Source: Planktothrix rubescens CCAP 1459/22 (GTDB lineage Bacteria; Cyanobacteriota; Cyanobacteriia; Cyanobacteriales; Microcoleaceae). Taken from it: DNA of 64,000 nucleotides. The DNA is taken from contig LR882958.1 of NCBI GenBank assembly GCA_904830895.1, forward strand, positions 1,110,001 to 1,174,000. Direction: 5' to 3'. Below the pieces are notes generated by a model, which saw only the letters and a program-made list of their open reading frames with translations, was not told the DNA's origin and ran no database searches. Positions 43,782-52,399 of this stretch are shown in pieces. Every line of letters begins with the position of its first letter. Positions within the stretch are counted from its first letter, which is position 1. The translations under genes and the position numbers were made by a program.

Positions 43782-44018
43782 ATGCTGTCTTTCCATGTTA
43801 AGGGACTCTCGAATCGACCTATCCTCAAATATGGTCTTTTGGTGATCACTGCCTGTATAATCTCTGTAACTCTAACAAAATTACCCGACTGGTTTAATTC
43901 CTATTCCCCCACACCTGAAAAGGAAATCTTGGTGCGTCATTTCCTTTCCCATAGCTCGAAAATCGCCAGTCACTATCAGCAAAATCAAACCACTCCGTCC
44001 GTTTCCATCCCAAACTAA
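43782..44018 (+). CDS. Small single-pass membrane protein, unidentified
   Basis: The 78-residue frame begins MLSFHVKGLSNRPILKYGLL, has a hydrophobic helix at about residues 15-33 and a polar tail. It lacks any motif I recognise. Start at 43782 follows a short AT-rich leader. It faces the tmRNA gene across a shared hairpin. Expression is uncertain. Confidence 0.5.
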   Translation: MLSFHVKGLSNRPILKYGLLVITACIISVTLTKLPDWFNSYSPTPEKEILVRHFLSHSSKIASHYQQNQTTPSVSIPN

Positions 44019-44026
44019 ACCTAACC

Positions 44027-44061
44027 AAAAACCACCTAGGAATTTTCCTAAGTGGTTTTAA
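44027..44061. terminator. Bidirectional terminator between 43782 gene and tmRNA
   Basis: AAAACCACCTAGGA and TCCTAAGTGGTTTT form an imperfect stem with A-run on the left and T-run on the right, suitable for stopping transcription from both sides. Confidence 0.7.
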
Positions 44062-44074
44062 GAGTATAGGGGAA

Positions 44075-44462
44075 TGGAGCATATGGGAATCGAACCCATG
44101 TCCAGAACAAGTATTTACTCCTCGCTCATTCACAGACTTAGCCCTTCTAATCCTCAAGGCGGGAACCCCTCATTATCCCGAAGGGTGGGATGCAATGGTT
44201 AAATCTTAACTAACTTTTCAACCAAAGAAACTAAGTTAGAGCATCCGTTGGGGGTTTGTCTATTGTCCTTAACGGAGTCAAACAGTAGACGCTCGAACCT
44301 ACTAGAGGTGTTTAGGCAGCAACAGTAGCCGCTTTACGAGCAAAAGGAACGATGTTGTTCGCAGTTACGTTTTTGTTTGAGTCTTGATTTACGAGAGTTG
44401 ACTCACTCTCGGCCTGCATCACTCGGTAGCTTTCCTTACCCTGTCGAAACCAGTAATGCCCC
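44075..44462 (-). ncRNA. ssrA: Transfer-messenger RNA (tmRNA)
   Basis: On the minus strand the 5' end GGGGCATTACTGGTTTCGAC and the 3' end GGTTCGATTCCCATATGCTCC form the alanine-tRNA-like acceptor (seven pairs including one G-U) and T arm. The tag frame at 44312-44362 reads ANNIVPFARKAATVAA then TAA, close to known cyanobacterial tags ending in AA for ClpXP-type degradation. CCA is not encoded. tmRNA with SmpB rescues stalled ribosomes. The one-piece, about 388-nt form is the standard type for filamentous cyanobacteria. Confidence 0.95.
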
Positions 44463-44590
44463 CTACTTATTCACCATAATACACAATATTTTTGCGATCG
44501 TCAAGTATGATGTTCAATCAGATTATTCACCTTAATGGGTGCGCCGCCCTTCTCTGATATTGACTCTCATTTTTTTTATTGGTACAAAAC

Positions 44591-44927
44591 ATGAGTTTAG
44601 AAGCAACAAACCCCGAAATCATCACCCAGAACTTAGAGCGTTTTTTAATGGTTTTTTCCGTTTCTTTGGCAGTAGCAGCACTATCTCGCTCCTGGGCTAT
44701 CTTTCGCAAAATTCCCTATACCTTATTATTGGTAATTGTCGGAATCGGATTAGCATTTGTGGATGTCAGGTTAGTCAACCTTTCTCCGCAATTAATTTTG
44801 GAAATTTTTCTCCCTCCTTTATTATTTGAAGCGACTTGGAATTTGTCATGGAAAAATTTAAAGTCTAATTGGCTATTAATTACTTTATTCGCTATTTTTG
44901 GTGTGCTTATTTCCATCATTGGCATAG
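44591..44927 (+). pseudogene. Na+/H+ antiporter (CPA1/NhaP type), 5' part, split by IS
   Basis: The frame MSLEATNPEIITQNLERFLM continues through membrane helices (FSVSLAVAALSRSWAIF, YTLLLVIVGIGLAFV, LPPLLFEATWNLSW) to LISIIGI, where the IS701-type element enters. Joining to 46292 after removing the element and one ATAG copy restores the frame as SIIGIGFSLHQWAGLTLPIA. A TTG four codons earlier is an alternative start. The intact gene would encode a plasma-membrane sodium/proton exchanger. Confidence 0.88.
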
Positions 44928-46287
44928 TGGGACTTAAACAAAAATCAAGCCCAAATCAAGCCTAAACTTGCTTTGTAGGCTGCAAATACATCCCTATTAT
45001 TCTGGAGCCACTCCACAAATCGAAAGGAAATCGCTGTGCGGAAGGCTTCAAGGGCATCAGCAAATGTGTTTAAAGGTTTGTTAGCCCATCGACGTCTTAA
45101 CCCTCCAGTTAAACTATGCCAGAGAATAAAAGTATAGGCACAAAATACCAAAATCCAATGTCTGATTAGACTTCTTTTATCTCGGACTTGATATTCTTTC
45201 AGCCCCAACCAACCCTTAGCTTCCCTGTAAAAAACTTCTATCCAATTTCTTTGTGAATAGGTCGTTACTATCCATTCTCCTGTGGCTTTTGATGCCTCAA
45301 CATTAGTCATTAAATAATCAATATCACTGGCTTGGTCGAAAGTGGCAGCATTCATGACGATGGCTATTACTTTCTTCCCTGCATACTTTGATAATTCAAT
45401 TTCTTTTGTTGCTACCCACACAGTTCTGGGTTTTTCTAGTTGGAGTTGAATTTCACTAAAAGCTCCTTGGGGCAACGATTTGGCTAAATTATCTAATCGA
45501 GTTTCCTCTGTTTTATCTTCCCCCTTTTTGAGGATTACCTTTCGATTCTTGGCGACTCCCCCTATATATTTTAATCTTTTTTTCTCTAACTCTTGTAAAA
45601 AATTTGTGTTATTTCCATACCCGGCATCTGTTAGCACAATTCCCGGTTGATATCCTCTCTCTAAGCTCCTTTCTATTAATTCTAATGCTATTTCCGGTTT
45701 CTTTTTAAATTCCGGGTCAGCTTTTCCTGACGGTAATGACTCGGCTTTTTGATATAATTCTATATCTAATGGTAGGCTTTTTTTGCCATCGTATAGATGG
45801 CTCGTTACTGCTACGATTCCATTGTCGGTTTTTCCGATTTCTCCGATGTATTGTCGTCCCACTCCATCAGTAAAGTTCCCGCTTTTTCGATGTCCTGAAT
45901 CATCAATAATTAGGGCAAATCCCCGACTAATCTGGGTTTGCTTACACTGATTCATCACCTCCAGGCGACGCTGATTCAGTTTCATTGCTAACCAGGGAGC
46001 TTCGGTTAAAAAGTGGTGTAATCGGTGGTAAGCTACTCCTACGGAGTTATTCGCCATTTGCGACAGGTTTTTTCGCTCACTTTCTCCCAATAATCCCCCT
46101 AAATAGTTCCTAAATTCCCGTTTTTGGGCAAGATGACCAAATATATCGTCAAATCTTTGACACCATCGGTCAAAGCAGGGGGGCATCGCTGCCGGGGTTG
46201 TCTCTTTCATTCGTTATTCTTGAATGTTATGTGCTTGCTACATAATCATTATCATCTATTTCTTCCCTTATTTTTGTTTAAGTCCCA
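44928..46287 (-). mobile_element. IS701-type insertion sequence, copy 2 (1360 bp), within an antiporter gene
   Basis: Termini TGGGACTTAAACAAAAAT and its complement match copy 1 at 18146-19505. The target duplication is ATAG (44924-44927 and 46288-46291). Sequence appears identical to copy 1, so at least one transposition was recent. Confidence 0.94.
44945..46210 (-). CDS. IS701-family DDE transposase, copy 2
   Basis: The 421-residue product appears identical to that of 18163-19428, including the catalytic Asp blocks (ALIIDDSGHR, IVLTDAGYGN) and the YREAK signature. It is transcribed against the interrupted antiporter gene. Confidence 0.93.
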   Translation of the reverse strand: MKETTPAAMPPCFDRWCQRFDDIFGHLAQKREFRNYLGGLLGESERKNLSQMANNSVGVAYHRLHHFLTEAPWLAMKLNQRRLEVMNQCKQTQISRGFALIIDDSGHRKSGNFTDGVGRQYIGEIGKTDNGIVAVTSHLYDGKKSLPLDIELYQKAESLPSGKADPEFKKKPEIALELIERSLERGYQPGIVLTDAGYGNNTNFLQELEKKRLKYIGGVAKNRKVILKKGEDKTEETRLDNLAKSLPQGAFSEIQLQLEKPRTVWVATKEIELSKYAGKKVIAIVMNAATFDQASDIDYLMTNVEASKATGEWIVTTYSQRNWIEVFYREAKGWLGLKEYQVRDKRSLIRHWILVFCAYTFILWHSLTGGLRRRWANKPLNTFADALEAFRTAISFRFVEWLQNNRDVFAAYKASLGLIWA

Positions 46288-47517
46288 ATAGGCTTTTCTT
46301 TACATCAATGGGCGGGTTTAACCCTTCCGATCGCTTTGTTAATCGGGGCTGCTTTAGCCGCCACAGATCCGGTTTCTGTGATTGCCTTATTTAAAGAATT
46401 GGGAGCTAGTAAAAAATTAACTATTCTGATGGAAGGAGAAAGTTTATTTAATGATGGCGTCGCGGTTGTGGCTTTTGTTTTATTAGTAGGAATTCCATTA
46501 GGAATGGATTCCCTTTCTGTTTCACAAATTCTAGGCAATTTTTTCGCTGTTGTGGGTATTGGGGTGGGAGTTGGATGCGTAATTGGTTTTGGCATTTCCT
46601 TTATTACCCAACGGTTTGATATCCCTTTAGTTGAACAATCTTTAACCTTAGTTTCTGCCTATGGAACCTATTTAATTACAGAGGAATTAGGGGGGTCTGG
46701 GGTAATTGCCGTTGTGATTGTTGGGATCATTTTAGGAAATTGGGGTTCCAGAATTGGCATGAGTCCCAGAACTCGTTTAATTGTCACGGAATTTTGGGAG
46801 TTTCTGGCATTTTTTGTCAATTCAATGATATTTTTATTAATTGGCGATCAAATTCAATTTGCTAGTTTAGGCAGTCATCTGCATTTAATTGTTGTTGCGA
46901 TTGTGGCTTCTCTGGTTACTCGTTTAATTGGTATTTATGGATTAAGTTTTTTAAATAATGCGATCGCTAATAGTCGGGTAACATTTCAAGAACAAGCTGT
47001 TTTATGGTGGGGCGGATTAAGGGGTTCTGTTTCTATTGCTCTAGCTTTAAGTGTACCAGAAATCATTGCAGAAAGACAAGAGATTATTGATATCGTTTTC
47101 GGTGTGGTTTTCTTTACGCTTTTGGTTCAAGGGTTAAGCATTCAAGGATTACTAAAAGGTCTGAACTTAATCGGAGATCAACCCATTCGTCAAAAATACT
47201 CGGAATTAATTGCTCGGAAAGTGGCTATGCAACGGGTTTTAGATTATTTTGACAAAGTTAAACAATTTCCCGACCTAGAACCCGAATTTTATCGGTATAA
47301 ACAGCAATTAGTGGAGGGAGAATTAAACAGTATTAAACACAAATTCCAGCGATTACTTCAAGAATATCCGCAACTACAAGAGATGGCTATGGAAGAATTT
47401 CAAGAAACCTTGTTAGACATTGAAGCGGATACCTATGCAGAACTCATTCAACTCGGTAGACTTAATGAAAATTTAGCCCTGGTTTTGATGGAAGCAGTGG
47501 CGGAAGAACAAGAATAA
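46288..47517 (+). pseudogene. Na+/H+ antiporter, 3' part, split by IS
   Basis: The separated 3' portion carries the antiporter core: ALAATDPVSVIALFKELGA with the ion-binding Asp-Pro, EGESLFNDGVAVVAF, and the arginine-rich LWWGGLRGSVSIALAL typical of CPA1 exchangers, then a cytoplasmic helical tail of about 130 residues. An internal ATG at 46336 could start a truncated protein but would lack the first helices. Loss of function is likely unless the IS excises precisely. Confidence 0.88.
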
Positions 47518-47528
47518 TTAATGAACAG

Positions 47529-47566
47529 ATCATTAGAGACGTTGTATGCAACGTCTTTACTGATCA
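47529..47566. terminator. Terminator hairpin after the antiporter gene
   Basis: AGACGTTG, loop TATG and CAACGTCTTT form a strong stem, extended by outer GATCA pairs. It lies between the converging antiporter and radical SAM genes and may serve both. Confidence 0.75.
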
Positions 47567-47580
47567 TGCTTGATAACTGT

Positions 47581-48390
47581 TTACTCTACCGAAGCAAAAC
47601 GCACCGGAATACCTGTCTGATCTTGAATTTCTTGGGCAAAATTTTGTAAAACAGACGGACTAACGGATTTTAATTTTATGGTCTGATAGGGTAGGTTTTC
47701 TAGTGGGGAATGATTTTCCCGTCCAGCTAATTCATGTTTTAACGGTTTGGGACGGGTGGGAGTATTCAGTTGAATTTCAGTGGGTGCGATCGCTTTTACC
47801 CAACGGAGATATTCTTGGCGCTCTGACAATGACCAAGGAGATAAAAGCATCGTTTGTAGTCCCAATTCTCCGGGGAAAATTCGACTAAATTCTTGAATAT
47901 CACTAAGCAACTCGGTGAGATTAATTTCCGTTACGGGTCGATTAACTCGTTGCAGTTGGGCGGTAGAAATTCCATCGAGTTTGATAGATACGCGATCGGC
48001 TAAAGCTAATTGTTTTCTAACTTGCGGATCATATAAAGTTGTACCATTGGTTAATACTAATGTGCGACGATGAGTTAAGATTTTAATTGCTATCAGAATT
48101 TCCCCTAAATTCGCCGCCAAAGTTGGTTCTCCACTCCCGCTTAAAGTAATTACATCCACATCCCAAGGGGAAAATTCTATTAATGCTTGTAATATCCGAT
48201 CCGTCGCCACATAAATTTGGCGTTGCTCGGTTTTTAGTTCAATTTCTCCAAGTTGACAATAAACACAGTTAAACGAACAGGTGGAAATCTCACCAATCGG
48301 ATCAATTCCCAAGGATTTCCCATATCGCCATGAAGATACGGGGCCATAAACCGGGGTAAATTCTGAGGGGGATGGTTTTATAGTTGTCAT
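47581..48390 (-). CDS. Radical SAM protein
   Basis: The 269-residue protein has the [4Fe-4S] motif CSFNCVYCQ (C-x3-C-x2-C), a glycine-rich SAM segment TLSGSGEPTL and strand LVLTNGTTLYD, typical of the COG0731-type radical SAM oxidoreductases. A C-terminal region (residues about 220-269) is poorly conserved. Substrate is unknown. It starts 6 bp after the CPBP gene stop and is probably cotranscribed with it. Confidence 0.88.
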   Translation of the reverse strand: MTTIKPSPSEFTPVYGPVSSWRYGKSLGIDPIGEISTCSFNCVYCQLGEIELKTEQRQIYVATDRILQALIEFSPWDVDVITLSGSGEPTLAANLGEILIAIKILTHRRTLVLTNGTTLYDPQVRKQLALADRVSIKLDGISTAQLQRVNRPVTEINLTELLSDIQEFSRIFPGELGLQTMLLSPWSLSERQEYLRWVKAIAPTEIQLNTPTRPKPLKHELAGRENHSPLENLPYQTIKLKSVSPSVLQNFAQEIQDQTGIPVRFASVE

Positions 48391-48396
48391 ATTAAC

Positions 48397-49290
48397 TTAA
48401 CCCATTTCTTGATAAACAATTCCCAATAGGCCAGCCACAAACAGCAACATCACAATTCCCAACAAACCAGCCAAGGGTTTACCTCCTAATCCTGTTACCC
48501 ATTCTGGAACCTTCTTAGACGTTGTAACACTTCCCAGGGTATCCACACTGGTGATTCCCCAAATCCAACCACCGTGTAGTCCGATAGCTAAACCTAAAGA
48601 ACCTTGATCGTAAAAACAAGCGAAAGCCAACACCATTCCCATTAACCCCAGTCCGGGTAATTGGGGTAAGGTGTTGCGGACTTCCCAAAGCAGATGGCTG
48701 AGGGCAAAAATCAAGCTGGCGATGGTCGCCGCCACAAACCAGGAATAATCTTGCTGTAATTGTTTTTGTAAAAATCCTCGAAATATTAACTCCTCTGTAC
48801 TGCTAATCCACAGAGCAATCAGCAAAATCGGCAGTAAAATAGATGCTTTTTTTCCTAACTGAATCCACCTATTTCTAGGGTGCAGATCGGCATTCAAGGT
48901 TGAGGACTGTTGATCGGTTTGCACAGATTCCTGGGGTCGCCAATGACTCAAACCCAGAACAAATTGAAATCCAAACAACAGGATCAGGCTGATAACAGCT
49001 AGACCGAAACCAATGGCAGTGGATTGAAAAAACTGCGATCGCCAACTTAAACCATAATCCCAGAAGGATTGACCCTGAACTTGGCTAATTTTCCACAAAA
49101 CTATCGGGGCAATTCCATAAAGAGGCACCAGTAACCCCAATTTTTGGGTTTCATTTAGGGGTTGAGGAGGACGCCAATTCAGAGCGATCGCACTGATAAC
49201 AGCAATTGGCATCCATAGACCCATCCACACCCCAAAAAAAATTATAATTTTAATCGGGGTTGGTGCATTTACCAGCCATGAAAACGTCAT
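48397..49290 (-). CDS. CPBP-family intramembrane glutamic protease
   Basis: The 297-residue, multi-helix membrane protein carries the CPBP motifs STEELIFRGFLQ (EExxxR) and FALSHLLWE (FxxxH) in adjacent helices, the Glu/His catalytic site of Rce1/CAAX-type proteases. About eight hydrophobic segments are visible. Bacterial members include immunity proteins for self-made peptides and enzymes of unknown substrate. It lies between cyAbrB (24 bp) and the radical SAM gene on the same strand. Confidence 0.85.
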   Translation of the reverse strand: MTFSWLVNAPTPIKIIIFFGVWMGLWMPIAVISAIALNWRPPQPLNETQKLGLLVPLYGIAPIVLWKISQVQGQSFWDYGLSWRSQFFQSTAIGFGLAVISLILLFGFQFVLGLSHWRPQESVQTDQQSSTLNADLHPRNRWIQLGKKASILLPILLIALWISSTEELIFRGFLQKQLQQDYSWFVAATIASLIFALSHLLWEVRNTLPQLPGLGLMGMVLAFACFYDQGSLGLAIGLHGGWIWGITSVDTLGSVTTSKKVPEWVTGLGGKPLAGLLGIVMLLFVAGLLGIVYQEMG

Positions 49291-49313
49291 TTTAATGGCT
49301 CAGGTGGTAGAAT

Positions 49314-49712
49314 TTACTCTTCTTCGTCACCGCCAGCATCTTTACCATTTTCGACTTGAATCAGGTGAATATGCTTGTATCCGAGCTTGATATCAAACTC
49401 ATCCCCCGGTTTAAGTCCCATTTCTTTGGTATAGGTTGAGCCAATCACAATTTGACCGTTTTTGTGAACGCTCACCATATAAGTTGCTTCCCGACCCCGA
49501 CCATCTTTTGTACCATCGGGACTGAGCGGAATACCCCGTGCTTTGAGCACTGCGTCATAAAAATCCGTGAGATTGACCCGGACTTGACTGTCCTTTGTCG
49601 TGCTGTAATAACCGCACAGCTTTGCTGTTTCACGCCGAGGCATATGAGACAGTTCTTTTACTTTTTGAAGCAGAGCCTTTCCGGTTAAGGGAGTGGGTGC
49701 AGGTTTATTCAT
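49314..49712 (-). CDS. cyAbrB-type transcriptional regulator
   Basis: The 132-residue protein matches the cyanobacterial AbrB family: TPLTGKALLQKVKELSHMPR, KLCGYY, VNLTDFYDAVLKARG, and the C-terminal swapped-hairpin DNA-binding part KNGQIVIGSTYTKEMGLKPGDEF. These abundant proteins affect carbon and nitrogen genes, hydrogenase and cell division. I do not decide between cyAbrB1 and cyAbrB2. An acidic tail (DAGGDEEE) ends it. A purine-rich AAGGAGATT lies 12 bp before the start. Confidence 0.92.
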   Translation of the reverse strand: MNKPAPTPLTGKALLQKVKELSHMPRRETAKLCGYYSTTKDSQVRVNLTDFYDAVLKARGIPLSPDGTKDGRGREATYMVSVHKNGQIVIGSTYTKEMGLKPGDEFDIKLGYKHIHLIQVENGKDAGGDEEE

Positions 49713-50188
49713 GTTCTTCTTAATCTCCTTACTTCTCTATGGGGTAATTTTTATCCAATTAAACTTTTTGGAGTTATAAGAAATAATATATACTTAAATA
49801 CATCAATTTGACAAATATTTTTTTTCTCAGTTACAAATCTTTCCATATAGCGAATCACCATCTTCCCCCAGGGGAAAAAAGCCGGACTTAAAAATCCCAT
49901 TATCATTGAACCGGGCAAGATTGACTTATTCGATGGTACTTGAACCCATCTGTTGTTTTTGTCTGGAAATTTCTATGGCCTTCCTCTTTGGTGGCTTCCG
50001 AGTCACACCTAAGCAATTTTTTAATCAAGTCTTCTGCCAAGGTAAAAATGCTCTATCCTCACCACCCCATCCCATTAAAAAAGATCCGCCATCAGAGCAG
50101 ATCAATACATCCGTGATCACGGGGTAAGAGGTAATAGGTAAGAGGTAATAGGTAAGAGAAAGAGTTTACCTCCCCCTGCTCCCGGTGC
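49713..50188. other. Intergenic region upstream of cyAbrB, with tandem repeats
   Basis: About 475 bp without a convincing gene. A frame at 49906-50127 has no coding character that I can support. GTAAGAGGTAATAG direct repeats lie at 50123-50157. A pyrimidine-rich repeat at 50161-50189 recurs in inverse form near 60841. The cyAbrB promoter should be in 49730-49850, which is very AT-rich. Confidence 0.5.
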
Positions 50189-51238
50189 TCAACGGTTAGA
50201 CTTAATGATTTGTTCTAATGCTTTTAAAGAGCGGTAGAGTTCGGGTAATCGTCTATAAATAGCAGCAGTCTTTAAATAGAGTTTATTGGCGAGCGCCGGA
50301 GAACCGGAAACCACCTCTCCGGGTGAAATATTATTATGAACCCCAGATTGAGCCGTAACAATTACCCCATCCCCTACTTTGACTTGATTGGCAATGCCAA
50401 CTTGACCCGCAAGTAACACACCGTTGCCAACGGTGACACCCCCCGCTAATCCGACATGACCCGCGAAGGCGCAATTTTGCCCGACGGTACAACCGTGACC
50501 AATATGAACTAAATTGTCTAATTTTGTAGCTTTTCCGATGCGAGTTTCTCCCACCGCCGGACGATCAATTGTGCTATTACATCCGACTTCTACCCCATCT
50601 TCTAAAACCGTAATTCCCGATTGTTCCATTTTCAGCCAACCCGTATCCGTCGGCACAAAACCAAAGCCTTCAGCCCCGATCACAGCCCCGCTATGAATTA
50701 CACAATCACAACCAATTTGGGCGCGTTCATGAATAGTACAATTGGCGTGTAAAATGCTGCGATCGCCAATTTTCACCCCTGGATAAATTACGACATTTGG
50801 ATGTAAACAAACCTGATTTCCGATGGTAACTCCCCCTTGAATCACAACATGGGGGCCAATATAAACTTCCTCTCCAATTTGGGCACTTGGATCAATCACC
50901 GCCGTCGGATGAATTTGGGGTTGGGGTTGATAGGGTTGATAAAATAAAGCGATCGCCTGGGCGAAAAAAGCCCTAGGATTTGCTACGGAAATCCATGCCT
51001 TACCCCCGGCTGTGGCTTGATTTTGTAACGATTCATCTAAGGGCAAAATCAACGCACTCGCGGCAGAAACCTGCACAAAGGAAGCAAATTTTAATCCATC
51101 AATATAACTGAGAGTTCCAGAAGTTGCCGTATCCACCGCCGCCACTCCTTGAATATCGGGATTAAGGGTGGGGTCATGGATCAAGCTATGATTATCAATT
51201 CCAGAGTTGAGTTTTTCAACCAGTTCACTAAATTTCAT
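50189..51238 (-). CDS. lpxD: UDP-3-O-acylglucosamine N-acyltransferase
   Basis: The 349-residue protein has an N-terminal uridine-binding domain (SELVEKLNSG to FFAQAIALFYQP) and a long left-handed hexapeptide beta-helix (IHPTAVIDPSAQIGEEVYIG and onward) with the catalytic His in LVHIGHGCTVG. It adds the N-linked acyl chain of lipid A precursor. Length and order fit LpxD. Other lpx genes are not adjacent here. Confidence 0.93.
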   Translation of the reverse strand: MKFSELVEKLNSGIDNHSLIHDPTLNPDIQGVAAVDTATSGTLSYIDGLKFASFVQVSAASALILPLDESLQNQATAGGKAWISVANPRAFFAQAIALFYQPYQPQPQIHPTAVIDPSAQIGEEVYIGPHVVIQGGVTIGNQVCLHPNVVIYPGVKIGDRSILHANCTIHERAQIGCDCVIHSGAVIGAEGFGFVPTDTGWLKMEQSGITVLEDGVEVGCNSTIDRPAVGETRIGKATKLDNLVHIGHGCTVGQNCAFAGHVGLAGGVTVGNGVLLAGQVGIANQVKVGDGVIVTAQSGVHNNISPGEVVSGSPALANKLYLKTAAIYRRLPELYRSLKALEQIIKSNR

Positions 51239-51520
51239 TCTTAAGAAGAATACCAGGGGTAGGAAATTTTAATTTTAGGCAGTGGAATATAACCGATTAT
51301 ATTATTAATCTGATCTCCTGTTAACAAATTTTGATCAAAAAAAATAAACAAAGGCGCCAGGCGCTGGTCACACAGTTTCAATTGCAATGAAGCAAAACCC
51401 TTGGGGAGAAAACCATCTCTAGTATTAAAAGAGTGATCCTATAATATTAAATAGACTCGCGCTCACCAAGAATCCACTTGCCTTTAGGCAGTAGAGTGTC
51501 AACGAACTGGACTAATAAAT

Positions 51521-52231
51521 ATGAATAATCCTCTCGACAATGGCTCCCAATATGACCTAGATTCCATCTTTAATCAACTGATCCAATCCCTAGACATCGA
51601 CCCCCAGCAACACCCTATTCCTGAACAGACACACCATAATATTATGTCTGTCCCTGATTTCAATAGTTACGACCCCCATCATCCTCATTTTGATATCTCT
51701 AACTCCGGTTGGAATGGGGAACAGGATCAAGGTTTGCAGAGTTCTCCTCTCCCTAATTTTGACTATCCTACCCCAGAATTTAATCCAGGTCAGACGGACT
51801 TAGAACAATTTAATCCCTATCAACTACCCGAACAGACGGACTATTCCACAGGATATCAAACCGATCACCATTTTGGAGGCATGGGAGATCACTCACAACA
51901 AATGTCTACCTTTTCCGCAATGCACAGTTCCGATCCTGTAGAAAAGGGAGATTCTAATAGTGTCACAATTTATTCAAATGGTGATGTTTATTGGGATAGA
52001 AGTGGCGGACAAGCTGGACATATTGATGGGCAAAAATTTTATAATACTGGCGACCATTATATTGGGCATTTAGGTGCTGATATGAAGGTCTATGATGCCC
52101 ATGAAAAATGTATTGGTTGGGTGGATGCCAAAGGTCATGCCTATACTTTAGATGGGGCGGTTTTTGCCGAAGGAAAGACACCAATTTGGGCGGCAACGGT
52201 GTTAGTTTATAACCTCTCTAGTCCCGCTTAA
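51521..52231 (+). CDS. Unidentified protein with repetitive C-terminal beta domain
   Basis: The 236-residue protein has an N-terminal low-complexity region rich in Gln, His, Pro, Asp and Tyr (to about residue 145). The C-terminal 85 residues form short repeated beta turns (SVTIYSNGDVYWDRSGGQ, HYIGHLGADMKVYDAHEK, IGWVDAKGHAYTLDGAVFAEG). I do not recognise it. A fragment joining its first 28 or so bases to its last 20 exists at 63647-63700. The 52234-52340 repeat follows the stop immediately. It is 168 bp before the FGE protein and could be cotranscribed. Confidence 0.6.
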   Translation: MNNPLDNGSQYDLDSIFNQLIQSLDIDPQQHPIPEQTHHNIMSVPDFNSYDPHHPHFDISNSGWNGEQDQGLQSSPLPNFDYPTPEFNPGQTDLEQFNPYQLPEQTDYSTGYQTDHHFGGMGDHSQQMSTFSAMHSSDPVEKGDSNSVTIYSNGDVYWDRSGGQAGHIDGQKFYNTGDHYIGHLGADMKVYDAHEKCIGWVDAKGHAYTLDGAVFAEGKTPIWAATVLVYNLSSPA

Positions 52232-52233
52232 AA

Positions 52234-52340
52234 CGTTGTTGGGCTTTAGCCCCCTCCGAACTCGTTGTTGGGCTTTAGCCCCCTCCGGACTCGTTGTTGG
52301 GCTTAAACCCTCAAGAAGAATGGGCTGAAGCCCAACAACG
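52234..52340. repeat. Dispersed repeat array, three direct and one inverted unit
   Basis: Three direct copies of CGTTGTTGGGCTT with spacers CCCCCTCCGAACT-like are closed by one inverted unit (GGGCTGAAGCCCAACAACG). It belongs to the family at 15931 and 63690. Confidence 0.9.
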
Positions 52341-52399
52341 GGGGAAATTTATTAACAGGAGATTAACTAATGACACGCTTATTACCAGGAGAAACAAAA

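Noticed and set aside
43894-44157. An 87-codon minus-strand frame downstream of tmRNA
   Set aside because: It overlaps the tmRNA 3' end and a small plus-strand gene and has no coding features.
49906-50127. A 73-codon plus-strand frame upstream of lpxD
   Set aside because: No ribosome binding site or conserved motif; it runs into the GTAAGAG repeats. Treated as intergenic.
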